Source: Candidatus Hodarchaeota archaeon
Lineage (GTDB): Archaea; Asgardarchaeota; Heimdallarchaeia; Hodarchaeales; Hodarchaeaceae
Assembly: GCA_029856365.1 (NCBI GenBank)
Contig: JAHQWW010000018.1
Span: forward strand, 1-50,522
Reading direction: 5' to 3'
DNA: 50,522 bases
The translations under genes were made by a program, and so were the position numbers. Under the pieces are notes generated by a model. It saw nothing but the letters and a program-made list of their open reading frames with translations, was not told the origin of the DNA and searched no databases. This document shows, piece after piece, positions 25,998 to 34,500 of this stretch. Position 1 is the stretch's first letter. Every line of letters begins with the position of its first letter.

Positions 25998-26135
25998 AAT
26001 CTTTCCTTTCTCTATTCAACGTTTTTTGGCAAGCATTCTTTCCTACTGAAGGCCCCTACAGTATTAATTGTTCTTCATCCACCTTGTTGAGTTTGAAATG
26101 CAAACCTAGATGAGACTTTTTATGTGGTTCTATGT

Positions 26136-27164
26136 TCAATCGAGTTGCATTACTGGATAGTCTTCAGTTAATAATTCTTCTATAACCGCTCTAATCGCGT
26201 TTTGTGCTTCTTTAACCTCTTCTAAATCAAAAAATTTGCTTATTTCCTTTTCAACAAGATATTCTGGTTCCTTTTCACCGTCCTCAGATAAAATTAGGAA
26301 GATTTCTTTTTCAAGTACACCACGAGAGAATTTGGCTTTTAATTGGTTGAAAATAATCTCATGCGCAAGCAAAATTTCTAATTGGCGACTACTGATTCGA
26401 TTGATGACCTCTTCAGTAAGAATCAGAACCGAAAAAACCTCTTTAACCTGATTGACAGAATTCATAGTTAAGACAGGAACAAATATTGGTTCAAAGCGGC
26501 TTACTGTATGGATTTGAAAAAGATAAGCGTTCACATTGATTCTATACTTACTTACAAGCTGAGAATATTCCTTAAGGCTCGAATGGATGTTGGCTAATGC
26601 ACTTTTAGCTTTTTGAAATTCCTTTAAGTGCCTCATTCTTTCAGTTTTCATTTTTTCAACAATAGAAGCCGTAGGGATGATCTTAAGACCCATTCTTATT
26701 TTCATCCTTAATTGAACCTCTATCTTTTCTGTAAAATCTTTGAATGGAATGATTTCTCGTTTTTGACGACGAATAGGATGAAGACGTTTGATATCTTCAA
26801 AAGCTTTTATCTCTGCTTCTAAAATAGATTGATTTTTACACATGATCCACTTTGTTACCGCAGCAAAATATTGCATTCCTGTTTGAAAAGTTAAAGAATC
26901 TAGGGATTGAAATATGGGGATAGAAAATGCAATTAAAAGAAAATCTTCGCCCTCTTGTGAAATTAATTGAAAATAAAACGGACTTATCTTTTTGTTTTCT
27001 CGCTGTACTAAGCCATTTACACCGAAAAAACGGACATGATCAATCACATCCAATAATTCTTCATATTGGATGGTTACCCTCTCGAATTCCATTGCCATCC
27101 ACTCTTCAATAACCAAGTGAAACTGAAACTTTTGACTTGGTGGAATATCTTCACGAGAGCTCAT
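26136..27164 (-). CDS. Unknown 342-residue protein with a degenerate HExxH-like stretch
   Basis: Not assigned. The first third is alpha/beta, and residues about 145-210 are basic and helical (RLHPIRRQKREIIPF, VEKMKTERMRHLKEF) with coiled-coil tendency. Near residue 270 ISSRQLEILLAHEIIF resembles the helix of M48-type peptidases that carries HExxH, but the second histidine is replaced by Phe, so zinc peptidase activity is unlikely. The C-terminus is acidic. It lies between subunit E and a membrane-protein gene on the same strand, about 50 bases downstream of the latter. Confidence 0.6.
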   Translation of the reverse strand: MSSREDIPPSQKFQFHLVIEEWMAMEFERVTIQYEELLDVIDHVRFFGVNGLVQRENKKISPFYFQLISQEGEDFLLIAFSIPIFQSLDSLTFQTGMQYFAAVTKWIMCKNQSILEAEIKAFEDIKRLHPIRRQKREIIPFKDFTEKIEVQLRMKIRMGLKIIPTASIVEKMKTERMRHLKEFQKAKSALANIHSSLKEYSQLVSKYRINVNAYLFQIHTVSRFEPIFVPVLTMNSVNQVKEVFSVLILTEEVINRISSRQLEILLAHEIIFNQLKAKFSRGVLEKEIFLILSEDGEKEPEYLVEKEISKFFDLEEVKEAQNAIRAVIEELLTEDYPVMQLD

Positions 27165-27215
27165 ATTACAGAAATTCCTCGTCTTGTTCTAGTAAGAAGA
27201 TTATCTTTAATGAAG

Positions 27216-28268
27216 TTAATAACGTCTGCCTGCATGTCGATATGCGACTCCAAAGAGGAATAAGAAAATCCCAAAAGCCATGAAAATAGCTGTTGAACGG
27301 CTAATGACTTTTAAATCTCCAGAAACAAAGTTAACTATCTGAAAAAATACAAGAGTCAACCAACCTATGATACTAGTATCCCTACTTGTTGTGAGTCCTT
27401 TCCAATACCTCACAATAAGCATGAAAACTCCTATAACCACTGCACCGATATGAAATAATTCAAGAAAGGCTTCTGTGGGAAAGATTTCTGGATCAATGAC
27501 CAAATAAATAAATTCTAAGAATATAAAGAGTATAGCAGAAATAAGAGTAATAAGAGGGCCTGGAATTCTAACAGTAGGATCTTCTTGTTGAGCTCCTTCA
27601 TAGATTAAGTATAGAATCCCTCCAATTGTTGCAGAATCCGCTAATATCAATGCTGATGTGTAAATAACATCTAATTGGGTATTCCAAATATTGAAAAGTT
27701 TTAAAAAGAAACCAAAAATACCAGCTTGCTCACCAAGAGGATCATAACCAAAATAAAATCCAATAATTACCAGCAGTGGTAATGGTAAATATAGTAAAGT
27801 TAGTAATATGGTTTTTCGCTGACTAGAGATCATTTTTCCTTCTTCACACCATTTCAATAAGTATACTGCGATAAAATACCCCCCAAACAGCGAAATAATG
27901 GGAGTAATCATAGGGAATAGAAAAAGTATGCCCACTACAAAGTTAAAACCGTAAAAAGCTTTAACTGTGGTCGGTAATCGCCAAACTTCTTGCCCAAAAG
28001 ATTCATAAGCATCACCAATTTGATATCTACTCCCATAGGTCCAAAAAAAGAAAGGAACAGACATAAAAAGAGGGCCAATCATATAAACAATGATATCCGA
28101 AAAGATACGTAAATCATCTGTGTTTAAAAACCATATAACTCCATTAACAAAAACAAAAGACAATAAATAAAAGTAGACAGGGATGAATATAAATTGTAGA
28201 ATCACCAACAACCGTCCATAATGAATATAGGTTTCGTAATCACTCAATTGATTTTTTACTCCTAACAA
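27216..28268 (-). CDS. Multi-pass membrane protein of unknown function
   Basis: 350 residues with about nine or ten hydrophobic segments distributed along its length, for example LVILQFIFIPVYFYLLSFVF near the start and IFMAFGIFLFLFGVAY near the end, separated by short loops. The N-terminus (MLGVKNQLSDYETYIHYGR) is soluble and there is no signal peptide. No transporter signature, nucleotide site or conserved charged motif was recognised. It precedes the 342-residue unknown by about 50 bases and may share a transcript with it. Confidence 0.7.
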   Translation of the reverse strand: MLGVKNQLSDYETYIHYGRLLVILQFIFIPVYFYLLSFVFVNGVIWFLNTDDLRIFSDIIVYMIGPLFMSVPFFFWTYGSRYQIGDAYESFGQEVWRLPTTVKAFYGFNFVVGILFLFPMITPIISLFGGYFIAVYLLKWCEEGKMISSQRKTILLTLLYLPLPLLVIIGFYFGYDPLGEQAGIFGFFLKLFNIWNTQLDVIYTSALILADSATIGGILYLIYEGAQQEDPTVRIPGPLITLISAILFIFLEFIYLVIDPEIFPTEAFLELFHIGAVVIGVFMLIVRYWKGLTTSRDTSIIGWLTLVFFQIVNFVSGDLKVISRSTAIFMAFGIFLFLFGVAYRHAGRRY

Positions 28269-28406
28269 TAGTTGAGCTTGCTAAAGAAAATACTTCTCTC
28301 TTTTTAAAAACATACCTCTCGTGTTCCTTAAAAATAAATTTATTAGGTCATTTTTAAGAGGCCTATCCTTGGATGCTCCAATTAGTATTTTTGTGAGAAT
28401 ACTAAT

Positions 28407-28718
28407 ATGAATGATTCTAAAGAAGAGGAAAAATTCCCCTATAAATCGGAATACTATCATTTAATTAAGGGGAAGACTATTTCACGGCGTGGTAGGTGGT
28501 GGACAGCGGTTCTTCTAGTCCAAAATGTTGATGATGCTGATAAACGAATTGTGGTTATTCAACGCTGGCAAAAACGTAGAAGAGCAGATCCTGACGCGGA
28601 GGGGAAGATCTCTAGCTATTGGGCGCCTGCAAAAGCTTTTACACTCAACTCTAGCAAACCCTGGGAAACTCTCAAAGAAACAGTCGAAGAATGGCTTACA
28701 ACAAATGATTGGAAATAA
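28407..28718 (+). CDS. Small basic protein of unknown function
   Basis: 103 residues, rich in Trp, Lys and Arg. Two strands (GRWWTAVLLVQ, KRIVVIQRWQKRRR) are followed by AFTLNSSKPWETLKETVEEWL. The RIVVIQRW plus F-L-x-S-x-x-x-W-x-x-L arrangement faintly recalls PC4-type single-stranded DNA-binding proteins, but the match is too loose to name it. Stands alone, divergent from the membrane protein and convergent with glyA. Confidence 0.55.
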   Translation: MNDSKEEEKFPYKSEYYHLIKGKTISRRGRWWTAVLLVQNVDDADKRIVVIQRWQKRRRADPDAEGKISSYWAPAKAFTLNSSKPWETLKETVEEWLTTNDWK

Positions 28719-28800
28719 TTGTGAGTTCTTTCTGAATGGTTTATGTTTAATTTTATAGTAAAAACTGATTTTCAAAAGAGAAGATGATTATTTAGGCATT

Positions 28801-30132
28801 CTAAGCTATTTTGATGTACTCATATGCCTTCCTGGTGGTTTCAAATCCATAATGAATGGTTTGATAATCTGCACGGAATTCGGCAACTTCAGTAGCGACT
28901 TTAGTAGGGTCTTTTTGATCCACAATGACTGATTTAAAGAATTCAGCAATCCTTTCCATTTCTTTTTCCTTCATCCCCAATCGAGTAATTTCCTGTGATC
29001 CAATACGAATTCCCCCTGGGTTCCTATAATTACGCTTTTCTATGATATCCCAAGGGAGAAGATTGCGATTAGCGACAATATTAGCCTTTTCTAATCTTTG
29101 TTCGACATCTTTTCCCAATCCAATCGTATTTTGAAAATTACTGATGTCAACAAGTAGTGTATGAGATTCCGTAAAGCCTTTATCGGGACATACTACTTGG
29201 AAACCTCTTTCATACAACGCTTGACCCAAAGCTTTTGCATTAATGATCACTTGTTTAGAATAAGGAAGACCATACTTTTTGAATTCAGTAGCAGCAACAG
29301 CAAGGCCTGCAACATGCATCAGATGGTGATTAGATGTTGTACTAGGAAAAGCTGCAGCTTTTATTTTCTCTGCAAGCTCTTCTCTAGCTGCTAAAACGAT
29401 TCCTTTCTGAGGACCTGGAAAGGTTTTATGAGTGGACATTGTCATTGTATCAGTTCCTTCTTGTAAAGGATCTTGGAACTGTTTAGCTGCGATCAATCCT
29501 GCGACATGAGCAGCATCATAATTTATGTGAGCCCCAACTTCATGAGCGACAGGTTCTAATTCCTTTACAGGATGAGGAAATAGAAAAACACTCGCTCCAA
29601 ATTGAAGGAGTTTTGGTTGTTTTTCTCGAATGGCTTTGATAGCAGCATCAACATCAATATTTAAGCCATAACGATCAAAAGGAATGTAATCAACTTCCAA
29701 TCGGGAAACTGCTCCAGCTGTCCCACCAATGAAAGCTCCAGTCTTGGCTTTTAATGGCCCAGACGAGATGTGTCCTCCCACAGGAATAGAAATAGCCATC
29801 ATCTTATCATTGGCTTGAGTAAAAGCAGAATAGACTGTTAAATTTGCAACAACGCCAGAAATTGGGCGAGCATCAATGAATGGTGCTTTAAAAATCTCTT
29901 TTAGCAACTTTAGACATAATTCCTCAATTTCATCAAAGTATTGGTTCCCTGGATAGACTCGTTCACCTATCCAACCCTCTGCATACCGATGCACAAGATC
30001 AGAAATGGCAGCTTCCCGTACTGCTGGGCTTGTCACATTTTCACTTGCAATAAGTGGGATTGATTTACTCCAGTAATCATGATGTTTTTCCAAAATGGAT
30101 CTAATTTTTATAAAATCAGGATCTAAGGCCAT
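28801..30132 (-). CDS. glyA: Serine hydroxymethyltransferase
   Basis: PLP enzyme interconverting serine and glycine with transfer of a one-carbon unit to a folate or pterin carrier. PLIASENVTSPAV is the N-terminal signature, RYAEGWIGERVYPGNQYFDEIE the substrate region, HINYDAAHVAGLIAAKQF the cofactor aspartate region and STHKTFPGPQKG the Schiff-base lysine. Length of 443 is normal. Its closeness to gcvT (divergent, 235 bases apart) and to the other glycine cleavage genes in the window fits glycine/one-carbon metabolism. Confidence 0.97.
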   Translation of the reverse strand: MALDPDFIKIRSILEKHHDYWSKSIPLIASENVTSPAVREAAISDLVHRYAEGWIGERVYPGNQYFDEIEELCLKLLKEIFKAPFIDARPISGVVANLTVYSAFTQANDKMMAISIPVGGHISSGPLKAKTGAFIGGTAGAVSRLEVDYIPFDRYGLNIDVDAAIKAIREKQPKLLQFGASVFLFPHPVKELEPVAHEVGAHINYDAAHVAGLIAAKQFQDPLQEGTDTMTMSTHKTFPGPQKGIVLAAREELAEKIKAAAFPSTTSNHHLMHVAGLAVAATEFKKYGLPYSKQVIINAKALGQALYERGFQVVCPDKGFTESHTLLVDISNFQNTIGLGKDVEQRLEKANIVANRNLLPWDIIEKRNYRNPGGIRIGSQEITRLGMKEKEMERIAEFFKSVIVDQKDPTKVATEVAEFRADYQTIHYGFETTRKAYEYIKIA

Positions 30133-30367
30133 ATACTTCTCACCAATCGTATTCTTTTAGTAGTTCTCGTCATTTGAATTAACTGATTACGATAACCCAG
30201 AAATCGCCAAAATTTAAAAAAATTCTCAAGATGTTTATAGATATCTAACTATGTATTTGATATGTTCAGAATACTGCTTATTCAAACCTCTTTTTACTAT
30301 AAAGAGATTTTTATTCTACTTAAGAGTCACAAAGAAAAAATCAATTGAATTGATGATGTGATCAGTA

Positions 30368-31501
30368 ATGAAAACCCAGCTTTATAACTGGCATGTTAAG
30401 AATGGTGATATGATCAATTTTTCAGGATTTAAAATGCCTGTAATGTATAGCTCCATTAAGGAAGAGCACATGGCTGTAAGAAACGCCGCTGGTCTTTTCG
30501 ATGTCTCGCATATGGGGCGGATGTGGATCGAAGGACATGATGCAGAAAAATTTTTGAATTTACTTGTACCCCGAGACCTGAAAAAAACTCAGGTGGGTAA
30601 AGCAGCATACACATTCATGTTGAATGAACAAGGAGGATTTCGAGACGACATAGTTTTCGCAAGAATTGAAAATAATAAGTGGTTACTAGTTTGGAACGCA
30701 GGAAATCTTGAAAAGATCAAATTATGGATGAATGAGTTCAAAAATATCCTTACCCAATTCATTGATCTAGACCTAACTTTAGTAGAAATCTCTTCAAGCT
30801 CCGCCATGTTTGCATTACAAGGTCCAAAAGCACATCAAGTGTTATTAAATGCTTTTAAGGGAGAAATCGAGCCTCCGCTTCCTTGGCGTGCTTTCCCAGT
30901 ATCATCTAATGATATTGATTTAATACTGTCTGGAACTGGTTACACTGGAGAAAAAGGATGTGAAATAATTGTTCTTGATACCACTTGTGAAGATCCATCG
31001 AAAGCAAATAGGATTTGGAACCTTGTTCTTGAGGCGGGTAGTAGACCATGTGGACTTGGAGCGAGAGACTCTCTTCGGTTAGAAGCAGGATTAGCTCTTT
31101 ATGGAAATGATATTAACGAAAAAATTAATCCTATTGAGGCCGATCTATTTTTTCCACCTTTCATTCATATGGATAAACCCTATTTCATCGGAAAATCCCA
31201 ATTAGAGAATTTATCAAAGAAAAAATCCAACCATATCCGCATTGGATTTATAGCTCGTAAGAAAGGGCCAAGTCCAAGACCAGGAGTCAAACTCTTTAAA
31301 GAGGAACAAGAAATTGGATTTGCAACCTCTGGGGGATTTTCACCCCTATTGAACCTTGGGATTGGGATGGGGTATATAATCACAGATTTGAATAAGGAAG
31401 GAGTTTCCATTCAGTTTGAAGTTCGTGGAAAATTATATGAAGCGGAGATCATTAAATTTCCCCCGTTTGATACTGAGAAGTATGGTAAAAATAGAAAGTA
31501 G
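30368..31501 (+). CDS. gcvT: Glycine cleavage system T protein (aminomethyltransferase)
   Basis: Releases ammonia from the aminomethyl-lipoyl arm of the H protein and passes the one-carbon unit to a tetrahydrofolate-type carrier. AGLFDVSHMGRMWIEG is the conserved opening, FRDDIVFARIENNKWLLVWNA follows, TGYTGEKGCEI contains the family glycines and the catalytic-type aspartate lies in GLGARDSLRLEAGLALYG. Length of 377 is normal. Divergent from glyA; gcvPA and gcvPB are 20 kb upstream. Confidence 0.96.
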   Translation: MKTQLYNWHVKNGDMINFSGFKMPVMYSSIKEEHMAVRNAAGLFDVSHMGRMWIEGHDAEKFLNLLVPRDLKKTQVGKAAYTFMLNEQGGFRDDIVFARIENNKWLLVWNAGNLEKIKLWMNEFKNILTQFIDLDLTLVEISSSSAMFALQGPKAHQVLLNAFKGEIEPPLPWRAFPVSSNDIDLILSGTGYTGEKGCEIIVLDTTCEDPSKANRIWNLVLEAGSRPCGLGARDSLRLEAGLALYGNDINEKINPIEADLFFPPFIHMDKPYFIGKSQLENLSKKKSNHIRIGFIARKKGPSPRPGVKLFKEEQEIGFATSGGFSPLLNLGIGMGYIITDLNKEGVSIQFEVRGKLYEAEIIKFPPFDTEKYGKNRK

Positions 31502-31544
31502 GCTGGATTAGAATATTAATTCCAATCTAAATCTCTATTCTTGA

Positions 31545-34500
31545 TTATTTTTTCCTTTTCTTATCTTTATCACTTTCTCCTGCTTCTCCACTGATGGAAC
31601 CTAATTCAGATAGAGCATCTGAAAATAAATCAGCTAAATCTGGTGTTTTTATCAGAGATTCCTCTGTTTCTTTCATAGGAGTGATTTCTTGATACTCTAC
31701 TTGGGGGACATCAAAAATATCCTTTGTTGCAGATTCTTCTTCTTGTATCAAAATATCCTCGATTGAATCAGTTCGAGTCTCTGTTGTAACGACACTCGGT
31801 TCTCTCAATGCTTCCTCAAAGATGCCATCTTTTATGTCTTCTGCAACTTCTTTGGCCTCCTCCTCTTGAATAATTTTTTCATGAGGGAGTAAATCAGGAG
31901 CTGCAACTGACACATCACTTGGAAGCTCTTCTGGCTCAATCTTTGGTTCTACAAGTTCCTCTGTTGAAGATGGTAGAGTTCCTTTCTTCCATAGCCGTCC
32001 AAAGCTATCTACCTCCCATTCTTCATCCTCTGGTATCCCCTCTTCTCTGAATTCTGGTTCTGGTCGCTCAGCCTCAATAGAAGGAGTTTCCACCCGTGGA
32101 ATGAATAGAGATTCCACTTCTTCCTCTGACAGAGCGGCCTGTTTCACTTCTTTTTCGTGAGGAAGCTCCTCTACAGGCGGGTGAAGCTCTTCTAGAGATA
32201 TTCTAGCTTCCCTTGGAGGAACCTCTTGACCTGGAGAAGGTGCTGCGGAAAATAAGGTACTTATTTCTGCATCTGTAAGAGCTGCTGTTTCAGGTACTTC
32301 TGGTTCTTCATAAGGGAGTGGTTCGATAATTTCTTCTAATTCAGGTCGTGAAATTTCAAGTTTATCTTCACTAGGAGCTTCTACAGTACTCGATTCAATA
32401 GCTCTAGTCACGGGAACCTCATCTAAAACAGGGAAGATTACTTCTTGATCTACTTTAACTTGAGCTTTTTCGGGGACTTCTTTACCAAATTCTTTTATGA
32501 CACTTACGAATTCTTCGTCAATCTTTTCATCTATCTCCTCTTGAGAGGATTCAACAGAAGTAGTGACTTCTGGTGTTGGAGGAACAATTGCTTCTGTTTC
32601 AACGAGCTGAGGCACTGGTTCAGGTTCTTCTTCTAGTTCAACAGTTTCTATTTTTCCAATTTTCTCCTCTACGTGAACCATTCGCTGTTCTGCTAGCATT
32701 GCATAGTCTTTCTTATATTTCTTAGGTTTGATCCCAAGTTCATCAATGTATTTCTGAATTAACTCTAAACGATCGTTATCCTTGACCTCCTCCGCGTGAT
32801 GTAACATAAAGACTAAGATTCCTCCAATGTTTTCTTTTTTATTTATCATGGAACTTAAACGAGTCATGTAATCAAGATAGGTGTACACGATTTTGAGATT
32901 ATCTGATTTGATAGCAACCTCAATAAGATTATACATTACGTTGAATAATTCGTCAAGATCCTGAAGCTCCTCGAACTTTTCCAATGTTTCTTGGAACGAT
33001 GCGAGAGCAGCGACATTATTAGAAGAAATTAAAAATTCTGTTAAACTGGTAAGTAATTGGGCTTCATATTTGTCAGCTTTATATTTCTTACATATGTTTA
33101 TACCTCTCTGATAGGCTCTAATAGCTTGTTTAGGAGAGGGAATCCGTTCTGCTAGTTTTGTATAGAGCGTCACAACGCCTTCAAAATCATTCAAGCTGCG
33201 ATAGAAACTTGATGCTTGATAGGCATATTCTGATGCCAAATCTGGGTTTTCTGAAGCTACAAACACTGCAAATTTTTGTATGATTTTTGCAGTAATTAAT
33301 CGTCCTTCTCCACCAAATCTATCTTCAGCAGTTTTAATAACGCGATCTGTGTATTCTCGTGCGTCCTCGAGTAAGGAATTGTTAATAAGTTCTTGAATAA
33401 AATCGAAAGAAGCTTGTAAAACTTCTACAATTGGTTTTTCAGTTTTTTCTAAGACAATTGCCATTAAGCGTGAAGCATGGGGGATTTGGTCAGCGTTTAA
33501 TAATTTATAGGTATACTTATTTGCAATTCGGTCTCCTTCATCTCCCCATCCCTCATCATATGTTGAAATTACAAAATTAACAATAGCCTCTGCATTTTCT
33601 TCAGAAATTTCATTGGACTTAAGCATATCATCGAAAATCTTTTCTGAAAAAGAAAAAAGATCCTCAAATGGTGGGTTCAATACCTGTTTAGCTGTTCTAA
33701 TTAGCTGAATATCAGGGTATTTATGGAATAATGGTTCCAAATATTTACGGGTAATTTTCTTGAATTCAACTTTTTCTCCCCGAATCTCCATAATTCGGCG
33801 GAAAATCTGAAATGCAGATTCTTGATCTTTCGCCTCATATAAAGTATTAAAAATCATTTGCAAAAATTCAAGTGCCTTCTCTCCTTGATTCTCCTCATCT
33901 AACAGGTTTGCAACTTCTAAACCAAATTTTGCAGAAGTTGCTGTATCTCCTCTATCTAATGCATTTTTTGAGTAATCTTTCATGGCAGTAATTGCCAGTT
34001 TGTGCTTTTTATGACTCTTTCCAAATCTAAGGATTAAATCTGTCATTCGATTTGCTTCTTCAAATTGTTCATAGCTAAGAAATTTATCACGAATCTCTTC
34101 AAGGTATTTCATAACTTTAGTGATGTCACCTAATCGTTCATAATATCGAGCATTCTGAACACTAAAGATATAAGCGTCTTGAAACTTTCCAAGCTCCAAC
34201 TGTTTGTCAATCAGAGGTGAAACAATATTAATACAATTCTTATAGTCCTCTTTCTGCTCTATTTCTTTAAGAATCGAATCTGTTATCCGTTGAGCTAATT
34301 CGACTGAATTTTCAAGGATCTGTTTTTGAAAAGAAATTAATGTTTCCATGGATCCTTCAGGATCACCCATTTCATGATAAACTTCTGCTATTCTTTGGAT
34401 ATAATATTCAACTAAATCAAATCTTTCAGTATTTTCTAAAATATAATCAATAAATCGAGTCATACTATCAATTGTTCTAGTATAATCCTGGTGCTTTTTC

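Noticed and set aside
28515..28775. Overlapping plus and minus frames around 28515-28775
   Set aside because: Shadows of the 103-residue gene at 28407; neither has a binding site or conserved pattern.
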